This document shows, one piece after another, positions 1 to 11,102 of a stretch of DNA of 64,000 bases (positions are counted from its first letter, which is position 1; the number at the start of each line of letters is the position of its first letter). A program made the position numbers and the translations under genes. The stretch covers positions 496,001-560,000 of the forward strand of contig CANUEZ040000208.1 in NCBI GenBank assembly GCA_948099385.1, in the 5' to 3' direction. This DNA comes from Fasciola hepatica (lineage: Eukaryota; Platyhelminthes; Trematoda; Plagiorchiida; Fasciolidae). The notes below the pieces were generated by a model, which saw nothing but the letters and a program-made list of their open reading frames with translations, had not been told where the DNA came from and did not search any database.

Positions 1-1585
1 AGTAAGTAGTATGTGAACGTGTGTGTGGACGACATTTTCGAGGAAGCACACGACCGGTTTGGCGGTTGTTGCCGCTCATCAGCTATGCGTACTCGGTACT
101 CCTATGCCCACTCGTCTTCTGACTTGTACACTCCGATGATCTTCTATAATCACTAGGATCTAATTTGAATCTAGTCGAGTGTGAATGGATTATGTTTATC
201 GGAGTGCCGACATAAAAAGGAGAATTGTCATTTCTCGTAGTTATTCGTGTCTGGGTCACTGCTAACCCAACGAACAACGAGTTTGCATTTGCAAGCGCTC
301 ATCTCATATTCATAGTCAGTATGTAGTATGTGAACGTGTGTGTGGACGACATTTTCGAGGAAGCACACGACCGGTTTGGCGGTTGTTGCCGCTCATCAGC
401 TATGCGTACTCGGTACTCCTATGCCCACTCGTCTTCTGACTTGTACACTCCGATGATCTTCTATAATTACTAGGATCTAATTTGAATCGTCTCGAGTGTG
501 GATGGATACTGTTGATTGAAGAGGCGACAAATGTATGAGAATTGTCATTTCTCGTAGTTATTCGTGTCTGGGTCACTGCTAACCCAACGAACAACGAGTT
601 TGCATTTGCAAGCGCTCATCTCATATTCATAGTCAGTAAGTAGTATGTGAACGTGTGTGTGGACGACATTTTCGAGGAAGCACACGACCGGTTTGGCGGT
701 TGTTGCCGCTCATCAGCTATGCGTACTCGGTACTCTTATGCCCACTCGTCTTCTGACTTGTACACTCCGATGATCTTTTATGTTCAATAGGATCTAGTTT
801 GAATCGTCTCGATTGTGAATGGATACTGTTGATTGAAGAGGCGACAAATGAATGAGAATTGTCATTTCTCGTAGTTATTCGTGTCTGGGTCACTGCTAAC
901 CCAACGAACAACGAGTTTGCATTTGCAAGCGCTCATCTCATATTCATAGTCAGTATGTAGTATGTGAACGTGTGTGTGGACGACATTTTCGAGGAAGCAC
1001 ACGACCGGTTTGGCGGTTGTTGCCGCTCATCAGCTATGCGTACTCGGTACTCCTATGCCCACTCGTCTTCTGACTTGTACACTCCGATGATCTTCTATAA
1101 TCACTAGGATTTAATTTGAATCGTCTCGAGTGTGGATGGATACTGTTGATGGAAGAGGCGACAAATGAATGAGAATTGTCATTTCTCGTAGTTATTCGTG
1201 TCTGAGTCACTGCTAACCCAACGAACAACGAGTTTGCATTTGCAAGCGCTCATCTCATATTCATAGTCAGTAAGTAGTATGTGAACGTGTGTGTGGACGA
1301 CATTTTCGAGGAAGCACATGACCGGTTTGGCGGTTGTTGCCGCTCATCAGCTATGCGTACTCGGTACTCTTGTGCCCACTCGTCTTCTGACTTGTACACT
1401 CTGATGATCTTCTATTATCATTAGGATCTTATTTGAATCGTCTCGATTGTGAATAGATACTGTTGATTGAAGAGGCGACAAATGAATGAGAATTGTCATT
1501 TCTCGTAGTTATTCGTGTCTGGGTCACTGCTAACCCAACGAACAACGAGTTTGCATTTGCAAGCGCTCATCTCATATTCATAGTC

Positions 1586-1902
1586 AGTAAGTAGTATGTG
1601 AACGTGTGTGTGGACGACATTTTCGAGGAAGCACACGACCGGTTTGGCGGTTGTTGCCGCTCATCAGCTATGCGTACTCGGTACTCCTATGCCCACTCGT
1701 CTTCTGACTTGTACACTCCGATGATCTTCTATAATCACTAGGATCTAATTTGAATCGTCTTAATTGTGAATGGATTATGTTTATCGGAGTGCCGACATAT
1801 AAAGGAGAATTGTCATTTCTCGTAGTTATTCGTGTCTGGGTCACTGCTGACCCAACGAACAACGAGTTTGCATTTGCAAGCGCTCATCTCATATTCATAG
1901 TC
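1586..1902 (+). repeat. Monomer 6: example of the alternative phase 190-220 block
   Basis: Between phase 190 and 220 (1775-1805) this copy differs from the ordinary unit at 10 of about 30 positions, with no change of length; the rest of the monomer is ordinary. The block is in monomers 1, 6, 10, 16, 22, 41, 43, 49, 85, with a related version (attaatttg) in 138 and 144 and another (gcagacccg) in 135, 142, 148 and 153. Most copies have TATAAAG at phase 213-219. The left flank varies independently (cgtcttaattg or ctactcgagtg), so the block's edges have been moved by exchange within monomers. Confidence 0.88.
1798..1804 (+). promoter_or_regulatory. TATA-like motif inside the alternative block (candidate only)
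   Basis: TATAAAG at phase 213-219 of monomer 6. The same motif is in monomers 10 (3067-3073), 16, 41, 43, 49, 85, 138 and 144; the gcagacccg versions have TATAAAT. The ordinary unit has caaatgaatg here and no such motif. There is no independent sign of transcription, so this is a sequence match and nothing more. Confidence 0.2.
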
Positions 1903-2536
1903 AGTAAGTAGTATGTGAACGTGTGTGTGGACGACATTTTCGAGGAAGCACACGACCGGTTTGGCGGTTGTTGCCGCTCATCAGCTATGCGTACTCGGTA
2001 CTCCTATGCCCACTCGTCTTCTGACTTGTACACTCGGATGATCTTCTATAATCATTAGGATCTAATTTGAATCGTCTCGATTGTGAATGGATACTGTTGA
2101 TTGAAGAGGCGACAAATGAATGAGAATTGTCATTTCTCGTAGTTATTCGTGTCTGGGTCACTGCTAACCCAACGAACAACGAGTTTGCATTTGCAAGCGC
2201 TCATCTCATATTCATAGTCAGTATGTAGTATGTGAACGTGTGTGTGGACGACATTTTCGAGGAAGCACACGACCGGTTTGGCGGTTGTTGCCGCTCATCA
2301 GCTATGCGTACTCGGTACTCCTATGCCCACTCGTCTTCTGACTTGTACACTCCGATGATCTTTTATGTTCACTAGGATCTAATTTGAATCGTCTCGATTG
2401 TGAATGGATACTGTTGATTGAAGAGGCGACAAATGAATGAGAATTGTCATTTCTCGTAGTTATTTGTGTCTGGGTCACTGCTAACCCAACGAACAACGAG
2501 TTTGCATTTGCAAGCGCTCATCTCATATTCATAGTC

Positions 2537-4441
2537 AGTAAGTAGTATGTGAACGTGTGTGTGGACGACATTTTCGAAGAAAGCACAAGACCGGTTTGGC
2601 GGTTGTTGCCGCTCATCAGCTATGCGTACTCGGTACTCCTATGCCCACTCGTCTTCTGACTTGTACACTCCGATGATCTTCTGTAATCACTAGGATCTAA
2701 TTTGAATCGTCTCGATTGTGAATGGATACTGTTGATTGAAGAGGCGACAAATGAATGAGAATTGTCATTTCTCGTAGTTATTCGTGTCTGGGTCACTGCT
2801 AACCCAACGAACAACGAGTTTGCATTTGCAAGCGCTCATCTCATATTCATAGTCAGTAAGTAGTATGTGAACGTGTGTGTGGACGACATTTTCGAGGAAG
2901 CACACGACCGGTTTGGCGGTTGTTGCCGCTCATCAGCTATGCGTACTCGGTACTCCTATGCCCACTCGTCTTCTGACTTGTACACTCCGATGATCTTCTA
3001 TAATCACTAGGATCTAATTTGAATCGTCTTAATTGTGAATGGATTATGTTTATCGGAGTGCCGACATATAAAGGAGAATTGTCATTTCTCGTAGTTGTTC
3101 GTGTCTGGGTCACTGCTAACCCAACGAACAACGAGTTTGCATTTGCAAGCGCTCATCTCATATTCATAGTCAGTAAGTAGTATGTGAACGTGTGTGTGGA
3201 CGACATTTTCGAGGAAGCACACGACCGGTTTGGCGGTTGTTGCCGCTCATCAGCTATGCGTACTCGGTACTCCTATGCCCACTCGTCTTCTGACTTGTAC
3301 ACTCCGATGATCTTCTATAATCATTAGGATCTAATTTGAATCGTCTCGATTGTGAATGGATACTGTTGATTGAAGAGGCGACAAATGAATGAGAATTGTC
3401 ATTTCTCGTAGTTATTCGTGTCTGGGTCACTGCTAACCCAACGAACAACGAGTTTGCATTTGCAAGCGCTCATCTCATATTCATAGTCAGTAAGTAGTAT
3501 GTGAACGTGTGTGTGGACGACATTTTCGAAGAAAGCACAAGACCGGTTTGGCGGTTGTTGCCGCTCATCAGCTATGCGTACTCGGTACTCCTATGCCCAC
3601 TCGTCTTCTGACTTGTACACTCCGATGATCTTCTGTAATCACTAGGATCTAATTTGAATCGTCTCGATTGTGAATGGATACTGTTGATTGAAGAGGCGAC
3701 AAATGAATGAGAATTGTCATTTCTCGTAGTTATTCGTGTTTGGGTCACTGCTAACCCAACGAACAACGAGTTTGCATTTGCAAGCGCTCATCTCATATTC
3801 ATAGTCAGTAAGTAGTATGTGAACGTGTGTGTGGACGACATTTTCGAAGAAAGCACACGACCGGTTTGGCGGTTGTTGCCGCTCATCAGCTATGCGTACT
3901 CGGTACTCCTATGCCCACTCGTCTTCTGACTTGTACACTCAGATGATCTTCTATAATCACTAGGATCTAATTTGAATCGTCTCGATTGTGAATGGATACT
4001 GTTGATTGAAGAGGCGACAAATGAATGAGAATTGTCATTTCTCGTAGTTATTCGTGTCTGAGTCACTGCTAACCCAACGAACAACGAGTTTGCATTTGCA
4101 AGCGCTCATCTCATATTCATAGTCAGTAAGTAGTATGTGAACGTGTGTGTGGACGACAATTTCGAGGAAGCACACGACCGGTTTGGCGGTTGTTGCCGCT
4201 CATCAGCTATGCGTACTCGGTACTCCTATGCCCACTCGTCTTCTGACTTGTACACTCCGATGATCTTTTATGTTCAATAGGATCTAATTTGAATCGTCTC
4301 GATTGTGGATGGATACTGTTGATTGAAGAGGCGACAAATGAATGAGAATTGTCATTTCTCGTAGTTGTTCGTGTTTGGGTCACTGCTAACCCAACGAACA
4401 ACGAGTTTGCATTTGCAAGCGCTCATCTCATATTCATAGTC
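2537..4441 (+). repeat. Six-monomer higher-order unit A, first copy (monomers 9-14)
   Basis: Order: 9 (318 bp, caagacc, ctgtaatc), 10 (alternative block with cttaattg), 11 (catt variant), 12 (318 bp, caagacc, gtttggg), 13 (318 bp, actcagatg, ctgagtc), 14 (acaatttcg, gttcaatagg, gtggatgg). The same order returns from 4442, shortened by one monomer. The one-base insertion (gaagaaagcac) occurs in 9, 12 and 13, which makes this unit 1905 bp. Confidence 0.88.
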
Positions 4442-6028
4442 AGTAAGTAGTATGTGAACGTGTGTGTGGACGACATTTTCGAAGAAAGCACAAGACCGGT
4501 TTGGCGGTTGTTGCCGCTCATCAGCTATGCGTACTCGGTACTCCTATGCCCACTCGTCTTCTGACTTGTACACTCCGATGATCTTCTGTAATCACTAGGA
4601 TCTAATTTGAATCGTCTCGATTGTGAATGGATACTGTTGATTGAAGAGGCGACAAATGAATGAGAATTGTCATTTCTCGTAGTTATTCGTGTCTGGGTCA
4701 CTGCTAACCCAACGAACAACGAGTTTGCATTTGCAAGCGCTCATCTCATATTCATAGTCAGTAAGTAGTATGTGAACGTGTGTGTGGACGACATTTTCGA
4801 GGAAGCACACGACCGGTTTGGCGGTTGTTGCCGCTCATCAGCTATGCGTACTCGGTACTCCTATGCCCACTCGTCTTCTGACTTGTACACTCCGATGATC
4901 TTCTATAATCACTAGGATCTAATTTGAATCGTCTTAATTGTGAATGGATTATGTTTATCGGAGTGCCGACATATAAAGGAGAATTGTCATTTCTCGTAGT
5001 TGTTCGTGTCTGGGTCACTGCTAACCCAACGAACAACGAGTTTGCATTTGCAAGCGCTCATCTCATATTCATAGTCAGTAAGTAGTATGTGAACGTGTGT
5101 GTGGACGACATTTTCGAGGAAGCACACGACCGGTTTGGCGGTTGTTGCCGCTCATCAGCTATGCGTACTCGGTACTCCTATGCCCACTCGTCTTCTGACT
5201 TGTACACTCCGATGATCTTCTATAATCATTAGGATCTAATTTGAATCGTCTCGATTGTGAATGGATACTGTTGATTGAAGAGGCGACAAATGAATGAGAA
5301 TTGTCATTTCTCGTAGTTATTCGTGTCTGGGTCACTGCTAACCCAACGAACAACGAGTTTGCATTTGCAAGCGCTCATCTCATATTCATAGTCAGTAAGT
5401 AGTATGTGAACGTGTGTGTGGACGACATTTTCGAAGAAAGCACAAGACCGGTTTGGCGGTTGTTGCCGCTCATCAGCTATGCGTACTCGGTACTCCTATG
5501 CCCACTCGTCTTCTGACTTGTACACTCAGATGATCTTCTATAATCACTAGGATCTAATTTGAATCGTCTCGATTGTGAATGGATACTGTTGATTGAAGAG
5601 GCGACAAATGAATGAGAATTGTCATTTCTCGTAGTTATTCGTGTCTGAGTCACTGCTAACCCAACGAACAACGAGTTTGCATTTGCAAGCGCTCATCTCA
5701 TATTCATAGTCAGTAAGTAGTATGTGAACGTGTGTGTGGACGACAATTTCGAGGAAGCACACGACCGGTTTGGCGGTTGTTGCCGCTCATCAGCTATGCG
5801 TACTCGGTACTCCTATGCCCACTCGTCTTCTGACTTGTACACTCCGATGATCTTTTATGTTCAATAGGATCTAATTTGAATCGTCTCGATTGTGGATGGA
5901 TACTGTTGATTGAAGAGGCGACAAATGAATGAGAATTGTCATTTCTCGTAGTTATTCGTGTTTGGGTCACTGCTAACCCAACGAACAACGAGTTTGCATT
6001 TGCAAGCGCTCATCTCATATTCATAGTC
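4442..6028 (+). repeat. Higher-order unit A, second copy, five monomers (15-19)
   Basis: Monomers 15, 16 and 17 match 9, 10 and 11. Monomer 18 (5394-5711) matches 12 on its left side and 13 on its right side. Monomer 19 matches 14. The copy is therefore one monomer shorter, and the loss was resolved inside monomer 18. This is what a misaligned exchange between neighbouring monomers would leave. Unit length is 1587 bp. Confidence 0.85.
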
Positions 6029-7932
6029 AGTAAGTAGTATGTGAACGTGTGTGTGGACGACATTTTCGAAGAAAGCACACGACCGGTTTGGCGGTTGTTG
6101 CCGCTCATCAGCTATGCGTACTCGGTACTCTTGTGCCCACTCGTCTTCTGACTTGTACACTCTGATGATCTTCTATTATCATTAGGATCTTATTTGAATC
6201 GTCTCGATTGTGAATGGATACTGTTGATTGAAGAGGCGACAAATGAATGAGAATTGTCATTTCTCGTAGTTATTCGTGTCTGGGTCACTGCTAACCCAAC
6301 GAACAACGAGTTTGCATTTGCAAGCGCTCATCTCATATTCATAGTCAGTAAGTAGTATGTGAACGTGTGTGTGGACGACATTTTCGAGGAAGCACACGAC
6401 CGGTTTGGCGGTTGTTGCCGCTCATCAGCTATGCGTACTCGGTACTCCTATGCCCACTCGTCTTCTGACTTGTGCACTCCGATGATCTTTTATGTTCACT
6501 AGGATCTAATTTGAATCGTCTCGATTGTGAATGGATACTGTTGATTGAAGAGGCGACAAATGAATGAGAATTGTCATTTCTCGTAGTTATTCGTGTCTGG
6601 GTCACTGCTAACCCAACGAACAACGAGTTTGCATTTGCAAGCGCTCATCTCATATTCATAGTCAGTAAGTAGTATGTGAACGTGTGTGTGGACGACATTT
6701 TCGAGGAAGCACACGACCGGTTTGGCGGTTGTTGCCGCTCATCGGCTATGCGTACTCGGTACTCGTATGCCCACTCGTCTTCTGACTTGTACACTCCGAT
6801 GATCTTTTATGTTCAATAGGATCTAATTTGAATCTACTCGAGTGTGAATGGATTATGTTTATCGGAATTCCGACATATAAATGAGAATTGTCATTTCTCG
6901 TAGTTATTCGTGTCTGAGTCACTGCTAACCCAACGAACAACGAGTTTGCATTTGCAAGCGCTCATCTCATATTCATAGTCAGTAAGTAGTATGTGAACGT
7001 GTGTGTGGACGACAATTTCGAGGAAGCACACGACCGGTTTGGCGGTTGTTGCCGCTCATCAGCTATGCGTACTCGGTACTCCTATGCCCACTCGTCTTCT
7101 GACTTGTACACTCCGATGATCTTTTATGTTCAATAGGATCTAATTTGAATCGTCTCGATTGTGGATGGATACTGTTGATTGAAGAGGCGACAAATGAATG
7201 AGAATTGTCATTTCTCGTAGTTATTCGTGTTTGGGTCACTGCTAACCCAACGAACAACGAGTTTGCATTTGCAAGCGCTCATCTCATATTCATAGTCAGT
7301 AAGTAGTATGTGAACGTGTGTGTGGACGACATTTTCGAAGAAAGCACACGACCGGTTTGGCGGTTGTTGCCGCTCATCAGCTATGCGTACTCGGTACTCT
7401 TATGCCCACTCGTCTTCTGACTTGTACACTCTGATGATCTTCTATTATCATTAGGATCTTATTTGAATCGTCTCGATTGTGAATAGATACTGTTGATTGA
7501 AGAGGCGACAAATGAATGAGAATTGTCATTTCTCGTAGTTATTCGTGTCTGGGTCACTGCTAACCCAACGAACAACGAGTTTGCATTTGCAAGCGCTCAT
7601 CTCATATTCATAGTCAGTAAGTAGTATGTGAACGTGTGTGTGGACGACATTTTCGAGGAAGCACACGACCGGTTTGGCGGTTGTTGCCGCTCATCAGCTA
7701 TGCGTACTCGGTACTCCTATGCCCACTCGTCTTCTGACTTGTACACTCCGATGATCTTTTATGTTCACTAGGATCTAATTTGAATCGTCTCGATTGTGAA
7801 TGGATACTGTTGATTGAAGAGGCGACAAATGAATGAGAATTGTCATTTCTCGTAGTTATTCGTGTCTGGGTCACTGCTAACCCAACGAACAACGAGTTTG
7901 CATTTGCAAGCGCTCATCTCATATTCATAGTC
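5712..7932 (+). repeat. Four-monomer repeat B (monomers 19-22 and 23-25)
   Basis: Monomers 19, 20 and 21 recur as 23, 24 and 25 at a spacing of 1269 bp. Shared marks are acaatttcg with gttcaatagg (19, 23), the 318-bp actctgatg and tattatcatt type with a TAA (20, 24), and gttcactagg (21, 25). Monomer 22 (6664-6980) has the alternative phase 190-220 block and a private ggaattccg; its place in the next copy is taken by a monomer-7-like unit. Monomer 19 is shared with unit A. Confidence 0.8.
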
Positions 7933-8883
7933 AGTAAGTAGTATGTGAACGTGTGTGTGGACGACATTTTCGAGGAAGCACACGACCGGTTTGGCGGTTG
8001 TTGCCGCTCATCAGCTATGCGTACTCGGTACTCCTATGCCCACTCGTCTTCTGACTTGTACACTCGGATGATCTTCTATAATCATTAGGATCTAATTTGA
8101 ATCGTCTCGATTGTGAATGGATACTGTTGATTGAAGAGGCGACAAATGAATGAGAATTGTCATTTTTCGTAGTTATTCGTGTCTGGGTCACTGCTAACCC
8201 AACGAACAACGAGTTTGCATTTGCAAGCGCTCATCTCATATTCATAGTCAGTAAGTAGTATGTGAACGTGTGTGTGGACGACATTTTCGAGGAAGCACAC
8301 GACCGGTTTGGCGGTTGTTGCCGCTCATCGGCTATGCGTACTCGGTACTCCTATGCTCACTCGTCTTCTGACTTGTATACTCCGATGATCTTTTATGGTC
8401 AATAGGATCTAATTTGAATCGTCTCTAGTGTGGATGGATAGTGTTAATGGAAGAGGCGACAAATGAATGAGAATTGTCATTTCTCGTAGTTATTCGTGTC
8501 TGAGTCACTGCTAACCCAACGAACAACGAGTTTGCATTTGCAAGCGCTCATCTCATATTCATAGTCAGTAAGTAGTATGTGAACGTGTGTGTGGACGACA
8601 TTTTCGAGGAAGCACACGACCGGTTTGGCGGTTGTTGCCGCTCATCAGCTATGCGTACTCGGTACTCCTATACCCACTCGTCTTCTGACTTGTACACTCC
8701 GATGATCTTTTATGTTCAATAGGATCTAATTTGAATCGTCTCGATTGTGAATGGATACTGTTGATTGAAGAGGCGACAAATGAATGAGAATTGTCATTTC
8801 TCGTAGTTATTCGTGTCTGGGTCACTGCTAACCCAACGAACAACGAGTTTGCATTTGCAAGCGCTCATCTCATATTCATAGTC
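7933..8883 (+). repeat. Satellite monomers 26-28
   Basis: Three 317-bp monomers with no clear local repeat order. Monomer 26 matches monomer 7 (cactcggatg, catt). Monomer 27 (8250-8566) has catcggc at phase 78-84, shared with monomer 22, and gtctctagtg, which puts a TAG in the minus frame. Monomer 28 is close to the common type. Confidence 0.88.
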
Positions 8884-11102
8884 AGTAAGTAGTATGTGAA
8901 CGTGTGTGTGGACGACATTTTCGAGGAAGCACACGACCGGTTTGGCGGTTGTTGCCGCTCATCAGCTATGCGTACTCGGTACTCCTATGCCCACTCGTCT
9001 TCTGACTTGTACACTCCGATGATCTTTTATGTTCACTAGGATCTAATTTGAATCGTCTCGATTGTGGATGGATACTGTTAATGGAAGAGGCGACAAATGA
9101 ATGAGAATTGTCATTTCTCGAAGTTTTTCGTGTCTGAGTCACTGCTAACCCAACGAACAACGAGTTTGCATTTGCAAGCGCTCATCTCATATTCATAGTC
9201 AGTAAGTAGTATGTGAACGTGTGTGTGGACGACATTTTCGAGGAAGCACATGACCGGTTTGGCGGTTGTTGCCACTCATCAGCTATGCGTACTCGGTACT
9301 CCTATGCCCACTCGTCTTCTGACTTGTACACTCCGATGATCTTTTATGTTCAATAAGATCTAATTTGAATCGTCTCGATTGTGAACGGATACTGTTGATT
9401 GAAGAGGCGACAAATGAATGAGAATTGTCATTTCTCGTAGTTATTCGTGTCTGGGTCACTGCTAACCCAACGAACAACGAGTTTGCATTTGCAAGCGCTC
9501 ATCTCATATTCATAGTCAGTAAGTAGTATGTGAACGTGTGTGTGGACGACATTTTCGAGGAAGCACACGACCGGTTTGGCGGTTGTTGCCGCTCATCAGC
9601 TATGCGTACTCGGTACTCCTATGCCCACTCGTCTTCTGACTTGTACACTCCGATGATCTTTTATGTTCACTAGGATCTAATTTGAATCGTCTCGATTATG
9701 GATGGATACTGTTAATGGAAGAGGCGACAAATGAATGAGAATTGTCATTTCTCGTAGTTATTCGTGTCTGGGTCACTGCTAACCCAACGAACAACGAGTT
9801 TGCATTTGCAAGCGCTCATCTCATATTCATAGTCAGTAAGTAGTATGTGAACGTGTGTGTGGACGACATTTTCGAGGAAGCACATGACCGGTTTGGCGGT
9901 TGTTGCCGCTCATCAGCTATGCGTACTCGGTACTCCTATGCCCACTCGTCTTCTGACTTGTACACTCCGATGATCTTTTATGTTCAATAAGATCTAATTT
10001 GAATCGTCTCGATTGTGAATGGATACTGTTGATTGAAGTGGCGACAAATGAATGAGAATTGTCATTTCTCGTAGTTATTCGTGTCTGGGTCACTGCTAAC
10101 CCAACGAACAACGAGTTTGCATTTGCAAGCGCTCATCTCATATTCATAGTCAGTAAGTAGTATGTGAACGTGTGTGTGGACGACATTTTCGAGGAAGCAC
10201 ACGACCGGTTTGGCGGTTGTTGCCGCTCATCAGCTATGCGTACTCGGTACTCCTATGCCCACTCGTCTTCTGACTTGTACACTCCGATGATCTTCTGTAA
10301 TCACTAGGATCTAATTTGAATCGTCTCTATTGTGAATAGATACTGTTGATTGAAGAGGCGACAAATGAATGAGAATTGTCATTTCTCCTAGTTATTCGTG
10401 TCTGGGTCACTGCTAACCCAACGAACAACGAGTTTGCATTTGCAAGCGCTCATCTCATATTCATAGTCAGTAAGTAGTATGTGAACGTGTGTGTGGACGA
10501 CATTTTCGAGGAAGCACACGACCGGTTTGGCGGTTGTTGCCGCTCATCAGCTATGCGTACTCGGTACTCCTATGCCCACTCGTCTTCTGACTTGTACACT
10601 CCGATGATCTTTTATGTTCAATAGGATCTAATTTGAATCGTCTCGATTGTGGATGGATACTGTTAATGGAAGAGGCGACAAATGAATGAGAATTGTCATT
10701 TCTCGTAGTTATTCGTGTCTGAGTCACTGCTAACCCAACGAACAACGAGTTTGCATTTGCAAGCGCTCATCTCATATTCATAGTCAGTAAGTAGTATGTG
10801 AACGTGTGTGTGGACGACATTTTCGAGGAAGCACATGACCGGTTTGGCGGTTGTTGCCGCTCATCAGCTATGCGTACTCGGTACTCCTATGCCCACTCGT
10901 CTTCTGACTTGTACACTCCGATGATCTTTTATGTTCAATAAGATCTAATTTGAATCGTCTCGATTGTGAACGGATACTGTTGATTGAAGAGGCGACAAAT
11001 GATTGAGAATTGTCATTTCTCGTAGTTATTCGTGTCTGGGTCACTGCTAACCCAACGAACAACGAGTTTGCATTTGAAAGCGCTCATCTCATATTCATAG
11101 TC
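8884..11102 (+). repeat. Dimer-like zone C (monomers 29-35)
   Basis: Monomers 29, 31 and 34 carry gttaatggaag; monomers 30, 32 and 35 carry caataagatc. They alternate as 29-30, 31-32, then 34-35 after an inserted monomer 33, giving a local period of about 634 bp. Monomer 31 (9518-9834) has gattatgg, which makes a TAA in the minus frame. Monomer 33 has gtctctattg (TAG) and tctcctag, the latter shared with monomer 37. Monomers 30, 32 and 35 also share catgacc in place of cacgacc. Confidence 0.8.

Larger units (their letters stand above)
1..2536 (+). repeat. Satellite monomers 1-8, mixed types
   Basis: Eight 317-bp monomers. Monomers 1 and 6 carry the alternative phase 190-220 block. Monomer 5 (1269-1585) has the rare actctgatg and tattatcatt variants and a TAA in the minus frame; it is closely matched by monomers 20 and 24 about 5 and 6 kb to the right. 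Monomer 7 (1903-2219) has cactcggatg with catt, also found in monomers 26 and 46. Monomers 2, 4 and 8 begin agtatgtag instead of agtaagtag, a variant otherwise rare (also monomer 118). I see nothing else here. Confidence 0.9.

Noticed and set aside
83..277. The 64-codon minus frame as a tandem gene family
   Set aside because: Start is TTG with no upstream ATG before a stop; 29 of 202 copies are broken in many unrelated ways; variable part changes freely; no recognisable protein.
5939..6160. 73-codon minus frame across monomers 19-20
   Set aside because: It begins at GTG and depends on the inserted base of monomer 20. It has no counterpart of the same kind in the array.
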